NCBI GenBank assembly: GCA_963930775.1 | Contig: OZ005707.1 | Span: forward strand, 4,712,001-4,776,000 | Source: Cliona cf. orientalis | Lineage: Eukaryota > Porifera > Demospongiae > Clionaida > Clionaidae | Reading direction: 5' to 3' | DNA length: 64,000 bases | Shown here: one piece after another, positions 10,555 to 22,700 of the stretch | How the letters are laid out: each line of letters opens with the position of its first letter | Numbering within the stretch: position 1 is the stretch's first letter | Notes under the pieces: generated by a model | Seen by the model: only the letters and a program-made list of their open reading frames with translations | What the model was told of the DNA's origin: nothing | The model's database searches: none | Translations under genes and position numbers: made by a program

Positions 10555-12580
10555 TTTGAGCTGCGTTATCAGGGGCAGTTACACATGTCTATACTTAAAG
10601 GTGTCATGTCGAGGTCGAGAATAGGTCTTAGACGCCATCTCTGCGATTGAGGTGCCAATATCGATGTGGCTTAGACTGTGACGACCTTTTACCATACGAA
10701 CCATTATGTAGCTACCGGGCATGTGGTCAAGTTTTCATATTATCACAATACCAATAATACTATTATTATTCACTTATATTATTAATGAACCCTTGACCAT
10801 CTCCCCAGTAGCTGCATAGTGTAATGGTGCATGTGGTAAAAGGTCGTCAATAGAATGCGTACACATCGATCGATGCTCGCCCCAGAAATCATGGAGATGG
10901 CGTCTAAGATCGACTCTCAGCCTTGACAGCGACAAATTTCGATGCTTCAATCACAGAGACGAACTTGACAGTACAGTATTCCTTCCGAACTTCAGGTTGG
11001 TCACGCTGCTGCAGTCGCACGCGGGACAGCCCCTTGTGACAATGCGTGCTAGATCATAGATCATAATATTATAGACTAGTTACGTAGTCTATATGATCTA
11101 TGTAATAGATATCGCATGGTAGGGAGTGTATTATGGATTATAAAGCCCATGACCCCGAGGGCGCAGCCCAAGGGGGAGGGGCTTTATAATCCATAATACA
11201 CGTGCCTACCATGCGACATCTGATATATATCCTGATTGGTCAGTTTCTTAGTGGTTGCATTTAGCTGGTAGAAGTCGTTGGCTGGCATATTTTTAGTGCA
11301 GTGCACTATGGTGTTCACAGGGGATTATAATTGCCTGGGGGAGGTCAATATTTTAGTTATAACACCCCTGTTACCTAGGATACAAGGGTGAATCAGGATA
11401 TATGGCTATATATAGCGCAAGGCTAGCTTTATTTATCCACGGCATTACGTAAGCCAAGAAAACGCGTGAAGTTCAATCAACAGTACTTCTCAGAGAAAGT
11501 AGCGCTCAGCTTGTATTTGCTGGATACACGCGTAAGATACTCTACATATTTACTGATTTTCAAGTCCCAGAAAGGCTCCAGCGAGGCCCTGAATTTTCTC
11601 ATAATTACCTCATAGATTACCTAAGAGATTACACCATAGGTTTCATCATAATTACACCATAATTACCTCATAACCACAGAAAAGTAAATTGCTACTGGGG
11701 AGATAATGAAAAACTTAGAGACTACGTCCAGAGTCCCTCATGAATACGCCGCCACAAATTCGAACTAGGACACATTGACAAACTGCGCATGCTCCGTATA
11801 CGCCATACAATATTGGGGCGCGCGGCTTGAGCCGGTTGACCTTCACCTGCCACGTGCTCGACTGAATAGGGAAATCCCCCCGAGTGCGAGCTCGCCAAAG
11901 AAAGCGAACCGAGAAAATCGCCATATCTCATCGATAGTCCACGATGTCTTCTACGCTAGGTTCGAATTCTGGGTCCCAACAACCTTTCATGCGCGCTAAA
12001 CATTTTGAAACAGTTTCACAGGAATTACATCATAAGTTTCATCATAGGTTTCATCATCATTTCATCATCATTTCATCATAATTTCATCATAGCGAGAGCC
12101 GAATTCTTTGTTTCTAATTGGGACTCTGGACGTAATGAACAACTTAGAGACTACATCCCTCGTCCCTCATGAAAAGTATTACACCTCGCTACTGTACCTG
12201 CCATAATTCGAACTAGGACACATCGACAAACTGCGCATGCTCCGTATACGCGTATATTGGGGCGCGCGGCTTGAGCCGGTTGACCCGGACGTGACCTCCA
12301 CCTAGTACCTGCCATGTGCTATATATAGACTGAATAGGGAAATCCCCCCGAGTGCGTGCTTGCCAAAGAAAGCGAACTGAGAAAATCGCCATATCTCATT
12401 GATAGTCCACGATGTCTTCTACGTTAGGTTCGAATTCTGGGTCCCAACAAGATTTCATGCGCGCTAAACATTTTGAAACAGTCTTAACCGCATTTTCATC
12501 ATCATTACTCATCATTACTCATAATTACCTCATCACGCGGCCGAATTGTTTTTTTTTAATTGGGACTCGGGATGTAATTT
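10555..12580. repeat. Composite repeat family, copy 2 (A part plus two B units)
   Basis: Starts at the same base as copy 1 (TTGAGCTGCGTTATCAGGGG). It carries a nested 354-bp insertion at 11051-11404 that copy 1 lacks. It ends with two tandem B units (11715-12150 and 12150-12580). Overlapping short ORFs here come from the repeat and are not conserved. Confidence 0.75.
11051..11404. mobile_element. Nested 354-bp insertion with hairpin
   Basis: Copy 1 of the host repeat reads GCGTGCTATATATAGCGC without interruption; here the same sequence is split by about 354 bases. Inside, ATCGCATGGTAGG to ATAAAGCCC (11111-11148) returns inverted at 11179-11217. No ORF. Confidence 0.7.
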
Positions 12581-12609
12581 TGCTATACTAACTAGTGACA
12601 TGCATGGTC

Positions 12610-13280
12610 TGTTTGGGGCGAGCCTGAGCTGAGAAAGGCTTGTAGCTAGCTGAGACCCGAAAAGCCGCGGCATAGATTGTGAAGACCATGCATCTCTACA
12701 CAGATCCAAGCATACCCTGACAGTCGTTGTTGCTGTCAGTGTACCTGCATGCCACTCTATACTGTGTCTATTCTATCATGCTATGTATGCCAACACTTAA
12801 TATCCACCGTAATCTGGCAAGATCGAGCAAGACTGACAGCCACATATATAGCTGTCACACAGTCTCAGTGAACAGCAAGTCTATCGTCTTGATCGCCTTC
12901 TTAGCCTCTTCTTGCGCTGTTGAGCCGACTGTGATTGACGAAGAGCTCTATCCTTTGTAGCCTTACTTTTCTCTGGTTTATACTCGGTTCAAAGTTGATG
13001 CCGTGCGTCATGATGGCGCTCATATACTTGGTGGATTTGGGAAGCACGAGTGTAAATTTGCTATTTGCTAAATTAGAACAGTATACATGCGGCCTGTGTC
13101 CCAGGCATGGGAATGCACAATAGAATATTTTGCGTTTATGTCCATAGAGCATCACAGTGACTGGGATATAATTTGGCGTGACCGACATACCATAATAATA
13201 ATAATAATAATAATATAAAATTCTCGCATAGCTGTACCGCTGTACAGTTTATGTGGGGCTCGCTCAGGCTCGCCCCAACA
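12610..13280. mobile_element. Non-autonomous TIR element, about 670 bp
   Basis: The ends pair as TGTTTGGGGCGAGCCTGAGC and the inverse of GCTCAGGCTCGCCCCAACA. A 95-codon minus-strand ORF inside (12901-13188) has no recognised domain, and an (ATA)n microsatellite lies at 13190-13214. The ORF could be a captured exon, but I cannot support that. Confidence 0.65.
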
Positions 13281-13635
13281 AAAATATATAATTGTCATAC
13301 AAATTTGATTCCTTCATAATTCCAGTATATATGCCTGCATGGAAAAATAATAATGCCATCATCATGGTGAATTATTATTAAATTTTCAATGATATTTTCG
13401 TTTTATGTGATAATAATAGACGACTTGCTATACTATGTGACATAGACACTTACATATAAAATTATCCAGAAAATACCGTAATAAAAGTTTCATGTTACAA
13501 GTGCCACAGTCAACGTTGTAACGCCTTCTGGGTTGCCATAACGTCTAGAGCAATAATATTATTATTAGTTTATGTTTCACACCACGATAGGTACTACATG
13601 TAGGTGTAGTGATAACATAATAATATTCAGTTTAT
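13281..13635. other. Intergenic, nothing recognised
   Basis: AT-rich with short ATAATAATA runs. No coding or repeat structure stood out. Confidence 0.4.
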
Positions 13636-14130
13636 TACATCCCCAGTATAAATTTACTTTTTTGTGGTTATAAGGTAATTATGTTGTAATTATGATGTAA
13701 CCTATGTCGTCATAGCGCTAAAATTCAGAGCCTTTACAGAACACTTCTGAGACTCCTGAAAATCCATATTAACTTACATACATACCCAGCGAATACATTA
13801 AAAGCTGAGTGCTGCTTTCTCCGACAAGTAATGCTGGCCGAACTTCACGCGTTCTCTTGGCTGACGTAATCCTGTGGATAAATAAAGCTAGCCTTGTGCT
13901 ATTTATAGCACGCGTCATGCCACGACCGATCTGAAGTTCGGAAGCTGTACCGTGCTGTCGAGTTCACTCCTTTGATTAAAGCGTTGAAACTTGAAGTCGA
14001 GAATCGGTCTTAGACTCCATCTCTGTGATTGAGGCCCCGGCATCGATGTATATTGACGACCTTTTACCACATGCACCATTAGAACTATGTAGCTGCTGGG
14101 GATGTGGTCAAGTTTTTCATTGTTCATAAA
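13636..14130. repeat. Composite repeat family, A part only, inverted copy
   Basis: In opposite orientation to copies 1 and 2: it starts CCCAGTATAAATTTACTTTT and ends near GTGGTCAAGTTTTTCATTG. It has no B unit. It keeps the CTTCACGCGTTCTCTTGGCT and GACGACCTTTTACCAC segments. A more diverged A copy lies at about 14697-14930. Confidence 0.7.
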
Positions 14131-14163
14131 AATTTAAGAGGTAGTGATATTATAATAGCATAT

Positions 14164-14445
14164 TCAGGGTTGCATACAGGACTTTTTTCGGGGGGGGGGG
14201 GGGGGGGAGGGGTGATCTCACAGACGACTTATGTATGTATATGTGCCACTGCCATGCGTATATACTAGTAAATAAATCACACAATAATGCTGTGATAACA
14301 AACCATTTCTTTTTGCTTGTGTATGTAATCATATTATTTGTGCTGTATATATAACAGGTATATTATTATGGAATTCTGGGGGGGGGGGGGGGGGGGGAGA
14401 TCCCAGTGCGCCGCCCCCCCCCCCCCCCTCTGTATGCAACCCTGA
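14164..14445. mobile_element. MITE with poly-G interior
   Basis: Perfect 16-base ends TCAGGGTTGCATACAG and the inverse. G and C runs of about 15-19 bases lie just inside each end, so the element could form a long G/C stem. The flanks carry TAT on both sides. Confidence 0.8.
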
Positions 14446-14696
14446 TATTATGCATGGTGCACATGATTTATTGTTCTATTATATCCACATTATTGCAAGT
14501 GCTGCTGTTGTAAATCCATGATTTTTCTGGATTGACGTGAGGTCCAGAGCAATATTATTATTAATTCGTCACTCCATAGTAGGTGTAGTGATAACAGATT
14601 ATTATGCATAAGAATGATTAATTAAGAGGTAGTGATATAATAATAATATACATGTATTAGCATACACATAATATTATGCATGATTCATGCTTTATT

Positions 14697-14930
14697 GATG
14701 TCACAGCCGATCTGTACTGTGCTATTGAATGCATCTGTCGAATTTATCTCATGATGCAGTGATTAAAGCATCTAGACTTGTCACTATCAAGGCTGAGAAT
14801 CAGTCTCCAACTGTAGCATAAAATTAATGCATCTTTAATATTTATTTGCATGCACTATATTGACGACCCTTTACCACCTCCACGAGTGCAACTATCCAGC
14901 TACATACTTGTCCTCGCATAAGTAATAATC
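14697..14930. repeat. Diverged A-part relic of the composite repeat
   Basis: Shares the order of GATGTCACAGCCGATCTG, AAGCATCTAGACTTGTCA, GAGAATCAGTCTCCA and ATTGACGACCCTTTACCAC with the A copies, but with many substitutions. Confidence 0.5.
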
Positions 14931-15018
14931 ACTTATTGTATCGTGTATTATGCATACTAGTACTGTGCATATGTTAGATGTACCTGTCTTTTTATGCATA
15001 CTATCCATACATCTTTAA

Positions 15019-15270
15019 GGCCACTCCAATATGATTAGTTGTTTCCCATTTCCCGCCCGCATCCTTTCCACAATTTCCAGATTTTATTCATTATAGTGTA
15101 TTAGTATACCCGCTCTATCGCGTTGTCTAACAGTAGCTTTGGTATGGGTCGTCAATGTTGCTGGCACTCTAATACGTATAGTGATAATGAATAATGAATA
15201 ATGAACCGTCCGCCCACATGCCCTAGGCTTTCTGATGAAAGGGGAAACAGTGAATCATATTGGAGTGGCC
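15019..15270. mobile_element. 252-bp MITE with TAA target duplication
   Basis: The ends GGCCACTCCAATATGATT and the inverse AATCATATTGGAGTGGCC are perfect. TAA flanks both ends (15016-15018 and 15271-15273). The three-base TWA duplication again suggests a PIF/Harbinger-type source. No ORF. Confidence 0.8.
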
Positions 15271-15925
15271 TAATAGATGTACACATAATATTATAGCCTA
15301 TACGACTTCTTAAGCATATACTATACATAATAGACGTACCTGGCCTATCTCACATAGTGTCATGCATGTGCACATGCATAATATGATTATTTTGTGCAAG
15401 TATACAATGATTTTTTTCTCATACTAAAATTAAAGATATCTTGTTTGTCCTTACATAACACTTGTTATGCACATTATACATCTCAGATGTATGTATCTCA
15501 CACAATAGTATATATCCTCAACTATTACTGAAACACTTCTTATGCATACTATACATCTTAGATGTGTCTATCTCACACACTGTCATAGTAATAACTATAC
15601 ACTTCTTATGTATATTATACATCTTAGATGTATCTATCTCACACAATGTCACAGTAATATCCTCAGTTATTATTAAACACTTCTTATGCATATTATACAT
15701 CTTAGATGTATCTATCTCACACAATGTCACAGTAATATCCTCAGTTATTATTAAACACTTCTTATGCATACTATACATCTTAGATGTGTCTATCCCACAC
15801 AATGTCTTAGTAGTATCCTCAACCATACACTAATTCTTATGCATATTATACATCTTAGATGTGTCTATCTCACACAATGTCACAGTAGTATCCTCAGTTA
15901 TTATTAAATACTTCTTATGCATACG

Positions 15926-16520
15926 GATTTTTTCTCTTCCAGCTAGCTTTAGGATGTAGATGGGGTGATGCATGCCTGTGGTGCTCTAGTACAGTTCGGC
16001 TGCTATCAACACAGGGATCTGTGATGCTCTAGTACAGTTTGGCTGCTATCAACACAGACAAGTGAGAGTGTGTGTGCCCATCCTTGTTAAGCTAAGAATT
16101 ATCATGTTATTACTATTGTTGGGGCTCTGTGCTTTGGTGGTTTAATTATCCCGGCAGACTCCGTGAACGTAGTTTGGGTATAGGGTTGACTTTCGCCCTT
16201 AAAGCTGGAAGGGGGGAGTTCGGGTGCCTAAGGTGGTCGTGGCTCAGTGGTAGAGCGCTGGCGGCTTAAGTCAGTGGCCCTGGGTTCGATTCCCGGCGGC
16301 TGCCTGGATTTTTTCTCTTCCAGCTAGCTTTAGGATGTAGATGGGGTGATGCATGCCTGTGGTGCTCTAGTACAGTTTGGCTGCTATCAACACAGGGGTC
16401 TGTGATGCTCTAGTACAGTTTGGCTGCTATCAACACAGACGTCTGTGATGCTCTAGTACAGTTTGGCTGCTATCAACACAGACAAGTGAGAGTGTGTGTG
16501 CCCATCCTTGTTAAGCTAAG
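15926..16520. mobile_element. SINE-like unit: tRNA head with repeated body
   Basis: A body starting GGATTTTTTCTCTTCCAGCT occurs at 15926-16100 and again at 16309-16520. It contains a 36-base unit (GATGCTCTAGTACAGTTTGG then CTGCTATCAACACAG) repeated two to three times. The second body directly follows a tRNA-like sequence (16233-16304), the arrangement of a tRNA-derived SINE. It sits inside the satellite. Confidence 0.6.
16233..16304 (+). tRNA. tRNA-like sequence (Lys CTT-like), probably a SINE head
   Basis: It folds as a cloverleaf: acceptor GTGGTCG with CGGCTGC (three G-U pairs), D stem GCTC/GAGC, anticodon stem CTGGC/GTCAG, T stem CTGGG/CCCGG. The box A (TGGCTCAGTGG) and box B (GGTTCGATTCC) promoters match consensus. 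The anticodon loop is GGCTTAA, so the reading would be CTT (Lys), but position 33 is G rather than the near-universal U. That and the weak acceptor stem argue against a working tRNA. Pol III transcription is still possible. Confidence 0.6.
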
Positions 16521-18117
16521 AACTATCATCTTAGATGTGTCCATCTCACACAATGTCACAGTAGTATCCTCAGTTATTATTAAACACTTCTTATGCATAT
16601 TATACATCTTAGATGTATCTATCTCACACAATGTCACAGCTAGTAGTATCCTCAGTTATTAAACACTTCTTATGCATACAATACATCTTAGATGTGTCTA
16701 TCTCACACAATGTCATAGTAATATCCTCAACCATACACTTCTTATGCATATTATACATCTTAGATGTATCTATCTCACACAATGTCACAGTAGTATCCTC
16801 AGTTATTAAACACTTCTTATGCATACAATACATCTTAGATGTGTCTATCTCACACAATGTCATAGTAATATCCTCAACCATACACTTCTTATGCATATTA
16901 TACATCTTAGATGTATCTATCTCACACAATGTCACAGTAGTATCCTCAGTTATTAAACATTTCTTATGCATACAATACATCTTAGATGTGTCTATCTCAC
17001 ACAATGTCATAGTAATATCCTCAACCATACACTTCTTATGCATATTATACATCTTAGATGTATCTATCTCACACAATGTCACAGTAGTATCCTCAGTTAT
17101 TAAACATTTCTTATGCATACAATACATCTTAGATGTGTCTATCTCACACAATGTCATAGTAATATCCTCAACCATACACTTCTTATGCATATTATACATC
17201 TTAGATGTATCTATCTCACACAATGTCACAGTAGTATCCTCAGTTATTAAACACTTGTTATGCATACAATACATCTTAGATGTATCTATCTCACACAATG
17301 TCACAGTATAGTATCCTCAGTTATTATTAAACACTTCTTATGCATATTATACATCTTAGATGTATCTATCTCACACAATGTCACAGTAGTATCCTTAAAC
17401 ACTTAATTCTTATGCATACTATACATCTTAGATGTGTCTATCTCACACAATATCCTCAACCATACACTCTTCTTATGCATGTTATACATCTTAGATGTAT
17501 CTATCTCATGCACACAATGTCACAGTAGTATCCTCAGTTATTATTAAACACTTCTTATGCATATTATACATCTTAGAAGTGTCTATCTCACACAATGTCA
17601 TAGTAATATCCTCAACTATACACTTCTTATGCATATTATACATCTTAGATGTATCTATCTCACACAATGTCACAGTAGTATCCTCAGTTATTATTAAACA
17701 CTTTTTATGTATAATTATTATACATCTTAAATGTATCTATCTCACACAATATCATAGTAGTATCCTCCAGCATCAAACACTTCTTATGCATACTATACGT
17801 CTTAGATATACATATTTCACATTTACTATAGTATGTACGGTCCTTGTTTGTAGTGTAAGATGTATAGCTATGGCATGTCATATTAAATTTTATGATATCT
17901 CACACATATCTAAAGACTTCTTATGCATACTATACATATCAGATGTACTAGACTATGTCACAGGTCCATATCATGCCATACTTTAGTATTACTCTTATAA
18001 CTCTATATCAGCAGGCTTATACCAGACTCTGAGTACATTCAGTTGTTATATTTATCATACTCTAGAAAGTATACTATAGTCATGACATGTCTATGTACAA
18101 TCCCGCACCACTCTCCC

Positions 18118-18298
18118 AACACTGCAGCTCAGCAACTGGTAGCTAAAAGCACTTTGGTCCGGTACCTTTAGCTACTTGCCGGTGTTTCAGAAAAAGATTC
18201 TTGTTCTACTACGAACAATAGTTGGTCTAGAGTTAGACTGGGATTCACATAGACAGTGCCGCCTGTCTCTACTGCAAAATTGACCAATAATACGCTGA
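18118..18298 (-). pseudogene. Receptor pseudogene fragment, continuation of 6359-8810
   Basis: Matches 56463-56645 of the intact minus-strand receptor gene with small insertions (an extra TAGC near 18145 and a longer stretch near 18165). Homology begins exactly at AACACT, where the first fragment stops at 8810, and ends near 18298 at AATACGCTG. It encodes part of the beta-helix region before the cysteine-rich segment. The 5' end of the gene is missing. Confidence 0.85.
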
Positions 18299-18509
18299 AA
18301 CATGCATTGTTATTTTCAAGATTAGGGGGTCTAACTCAAGTTTTATGGGTTATAGCTTTCTCAGCCCTTCAATTTACTATTACTGGTACATTGTCTGTAG
18401 CTACACGCAGCTATATGCTATATTAATGAATAAGGTTGCTATTATCACAATGTCATATGACCTTTGTGGTTTCATGGGACTAATATTCACAGGCAAATGG
18501 AAATCACAG
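18299..18509. other. Intergenic, nothing recognised
   Basis: No gene or repeat recognised on either strand. Confidence 0.35.
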
Positions 18510-19563
18510 AAAGCGGAAACGGGAACAGGAATGGGAACGGGAACGAGAAATGGAAAAGGTCGTCTGGTGAAAACCACTGAGTTGAATGGTAGTCGTTAAA
18601 TACAATATCGGATTAAGACCTTTCCACATGCAACCTCTAAGATCTGTAGTAGCTCAGTAGCTATAGTGAATATTAGACCTACAGACAGGCCACGATTGAG
18701 CTTCTGGAAGCTTTCCAGTTCATGATAATATGGCCACCACAAACAGTGGAACATGCAGCCCCACCCCTGACACACAATTACTTGTTAATTTGATGTCAAA
18801 TCACAATTAGTTTTGATATCAAGTCATGATATTGCTCAGCAGTGGGGCATTATCTTTAATGCATGTACTAAAACACATACCATGAGCCAATTGGAATTTA
18901 TACCAAGACTGCTGTCTTGCTACCTGTCACAGTACAACAATAATGCACAAGACTGAAGTGCGCTGTTGATTATAGTATTTATATAGCTACAGTTGTGTTG
19001 TGCATGTGAACACGATACAGTTACACTCTAATACATTAATCTCACAGTGCACTGTAGTGGTCAATAGGTAATAGTTAGACCCTATTATCTATGCATGGTT
19101 AGACACTGTACAGTTTAGGAGATTTCTACATGACGTAGAAGACCAAAGGACTCAGTGAGGGTACCGGTTCTACTGAGCCCCGAGATAATCTAAATATTAA
19201 CACAGAAATCGATTACATGTGTCCCATAATAATATTAACTATCTCATATCTACATAATATTTATTATAATATATACTTGCCCCAACTAGATAGCTATAAT
19301 ATTATTATATGCACTCACGGGGCATAATGATATTATGAGCCCAGACAACATCTGATCGAGGGGGGATTCACTATTATAGTATGCATGCATGAACTGGCTC
19401 TTCATTTTGGCCCCAAGGGAGGAGTAGAGGAATACTGTCAAAGACTCAGGTTACTAATGCTATAATTATCTTTAATACTCAGCCAATCTGTACAAGTATC
19501 ACTAGTGCACCTGACGACCTTTCCCAGTTTTAAATTTCCGTTCCCGTTCCCGTTCCCGCTTTC
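18510..19563. mobile_element. Possible 1-kb element with inverted GGGAAC-rich ends
   Basis: GAAAGCGGAAACGGGAAC to GAAATGGAAAAGGTCGTC (18510-18568) is the approximate inverse of GACGACCTTTCCCAG to CGTTCCCGCTTTC (19512-19563). The stretch between has a hairpin-family H half copy (19100-19150) and no gene. No target duplication was confirmed. Confidence 0.5.
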
Positions 19564-19711
19564 AGTTACCCAATATTCACAGTTACATAAAGGTTATAGT
19601 GCATAATTTGTGTAAGGTCACTGTATTACTGATACGAAGCTAGATTTTGCAGTCTTGAGTTTCAGAGTGATAAACTGAAAAATTGATTGTATCACATCTC
19701 ACTGCTCCATA

Positions 19712-22700
19712 ATGAAGTTATTTTTCCTCCTCATTCTCCTAGAGGAGTTATTCCCAATCTCACTGTCTGGTCAAGCAGTGATCTTCTGTGTCAAACCTGA
19801 TACGACTGCCACCTGCAGCGCTGAGGATCACTGTCAACACTGTGAATCTTTACAGTATTACTTCGATAATGTGGATACAACCATAAACAAGGAAAATAAT
19901 GTCACTATGATCTTTATGGATGGTAGTCACACAGTTAATAATAATATTAGTAGTCCAATTATCACAGTTTTTTCAGCACAAACTCTAAATATGACGGTAA
20001 AAGCCCCAAGTACAACAGTGACACTGATAACTATCTGCAGGAAAGAATTTTGTGAAGGTGGAGATATTATAACATTCAATAGCACATACTTCAGCATGAA
20101 AAGTTTCAACATGACCATCCTAGTAAACGAAGATGGGAGAACTACTCAACAGATATACAACTATCATATTGCTATTAGTGCATTGAAAGTTTCACTACAT
20201 GAATGCACATATCGATCTCATTTTCCTGATAACATTCCTCATTATGTGACAATTGACATTGCCCATGCCACAGATGTACTGCTAAAAGATTGTGTCTTCT
20301 ATGAATTTGATGAAATAAACATTGCCAGAGATACCGTGTCAAATGGGCGTACACTTGAAAGTAGTTATCTAAATGTAACGCTAGAATCCTGCACAGTCAA
20401 TCGTTCTATTTCTGAGGCTACAGTTAGTCTATATATGGATGCAACACATGCAATGCTGAATGGCTGTACATTTGCACACTCAGGCATTGTGGTGGATCAT
20501 ACAAACAACACAGTGATGGAAAACTGTACATTTATAAGGCCCGTACTATATATTACATCAGAATATTCCATACTAGAGAATTGCACATTGCTGAATGGTT
20601 TTGTTAAGATTTCTGAATCTAGTACAGTCATTCTCAGCCAATTGAGAATTCTTGGAGGAGAGGATAGCTGGGAGCTTACTGATGATACAAATATCCTATT
20701 CAACAATTGCCATGTTCAATCCACAACTATCAACATTGTTAGGTGCAATACTACTATAGCAGGGGAATCCATGTTCACTATCTCTTCCATACTGGCCCAT
20801 TTCAGTTCAATTACAATGTCAGGTAACATCTCAATCAAGAACTATCACTATTTCAATGGAGCCATGTTTCTGGACTCATCTAACTTGACCGTAGCAGCAG
20901 GAGCAGAAGTGACCTTTTTTAACAATTCTGCAGAGAACAGTGGAGGAGCACTCTTGATTAATATGCTGTCTAATTTCTACATGGAAGTGGGAGCAAGCAC
21001 AAAATTTATTAACAATTCAGCTAACGATAAAGGAGGAGCAATCTATGTCCAGCCAGGTATAGGTTCATTTGTGTCAGAAATGTCTATCGATATCAGTTCC
21101 AAGTGCTTGTTTCAGCCACAGTTTAATATCATTGGTGAAATTTACGTATTATTTGCTAACAGTACAGCTATAAATGGAGCTGGAGATGATGTATACGGAG
21201 CTACACTGGAAAACTGTCAGTTCTATCAAACTGGTTCATTAGTAATTGAAAGATCTGGTCCACCAAGCCTTTCCTCAGTCTCCTCTGACCCACAGCGTGT
21301 CTGTCTATGTGACAACTACGGTGTGCCACAATGCGATGCAGTTAACAACACTCGAAGCGTACATCCTGGAGAGAGTTTTATAGTCTCAGCTGTTACAGTG
21401 GGTTGGGATTATCCAAATACTACCACTGGTACAATCCACACTGGCTTTCTTCGCACTGGTAGTTCTATTATCCCAACACTGGACTCCACTTCTCAAAGAG
21501 GTCATGTGATCAGCAGTAGTAAACAGTGCACTAACATCACTTTCACTCTTTATTCAAAGCCTTCACCAGAAAATGTAACGATGTATATAACTACGTCATA
21601 TATGGACACTCGTACAGCAGAAAAGTTTGTACACAAGGGTTGCGATGACGTATACCCTAGAAATGTAAATTGCCAGTATAAAGATCATGTCACACCTGTC
21701 TTTTTCAACATTTCACTTCTTGAATGTCCAGCTGGGTTTAAGCTATTACCCTATAATCAGAGCTGTGACTGCTACCTGCACAATATATTGTTTGACAGCT
21801 GTGACATTAGGAACGGAGCTGGATACTTCCTATGGACCAAAACAATATGGGTAAGCATAGAAAATGGATTATTGCTCTACAACACACACTGCCCGTTCGA
21901 CTATTGCAATGCAATTGGTAAAGACATTAACTTGCATGATGACTTTGACTCCCAGTGTGCCTTCAACCGAGCTGGTAGACTGTGTGGTGGCTGCAAGACC
22001 AACTACAGCCTGGCTATTGGATCTTCCCACTGCATTCACTGCCACAACAATAACAACCTGGCACTACTCATTTTCTTTGCAGCTGCAGGATTCCTGCTGG
22101 TGTTCTTCATCAGTGCCTTCAACCTCACTGTCACTCAGGGCATGATTAATGGACTCATCTTCTATGCCAACGTCGTCTGGACCTATCAAAGCATCTTCTT
22201 TCCTCAAGAATTGATATCAAACCCTGTGCTCACTTTCCTGAAGACATTCATAGCCTGGATCAACCTTGACTTTGGAATTGAGACCTGCTTTGTGGATGGA
22301 CTTAATGCTCTTTGGAAGGCAGGACTGCAGTTTGTCTTCCCTTTCTATATATGGGTCATAGCTGGGCTGATCATTTTGGCAGCTAGATACTCAACCAGAT
22401 TGACAAATCTCCTTGGCAACAGAGGTGTTCCAGTTTTAGGAACACTCTTCCTTCTCTCGTATATTAAGCTGCTGCAAACTTCCTTTTCCATAATGGAGTT
22501 TTCTATTCTTACTTGGGAAGACAACTCAACAGTTTTAGTGTGGTCAATAAATGGAAATATTAACTACACTGATCTTTATCACATTCTTCTATTAATAGCT
22601 GGACTAGCCACACTGCTGTTCTTCTTATTGCCTTATACCGTACTACTATTCCTAATACAGTGTTTTCGAAAGATTTCACACTTTCGGCTGCTAAAATGGA

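Larger units (their letters stand above)
15452..17960. repeat. Satellite of about 70-78-bp units with a 147-bp higher-order repeat
   Basis: The base unit runs ACACTTCTTATGCATACTAT, CATCTTAGATGTGTCTATCT, CACACAATGTCACAGTAGTA, TCCTCAGTTATTA. There are roughly 30 units, broken in the middle (15925-16520) by the SINE-like block. Between 16651 and 17310 two unit types alternate, giving a homogeneous 147-bp dimer repeated about 4.5 times; starts of CTCAGTTATT at 16651, 16798 and 16945 fix the period. Because 147 is a multiple of three, long open frames appear on both strands (16613-17311 and its complement). They are repeat artefacts, not genes. Confidence 0.92.
8811..18117. mobile_element. 9.3-kb inserted block with inverted ends, splitting a receptor pseudogene
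   Basis: The left end reads AGTAGGGTGCGGGATCGCAC then ATAGAC. The right end read inverted is AGAGTGGTGCGGGATTGTAC then ATAGAC. AACACT occurs on both sides (8805-8810 and 18118-18123) and once at the uninterrupted site in the intact paralog (about 56465). The pseudogene is collinear across the block. No transposase was recognised inside; the content is nested repeats, a satellite and a SINE-like unit. A second copy of the left terminus lies at 9303-9325. It may be one large non-autonomous element, or a smaller one grown by nested insertion. Confidence 0.7.

Noticed and set aside
16233..16304. Functional lysine tRNA gene
   Set aside because: G at position 33 of the anticodon loop, three G-U pairs in the acceptor stem and position inside a repeat favour a SINE head or pseudogene.
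16613..17311. Long open frames on both strands (232 and 226 codons) in the satellite
   Set aside because: They arise because the 147-bp repeat length is divisible by three and the unit lacks stops; amino-acid content simply repeats the unit.
8811..18117. Polinton/Maverick identity for the 9.3-kb block
   Set aside because: The six-base duplication and size would fit, but no polymerase, integrase or capsid-like ORF is visible and the termini are short.
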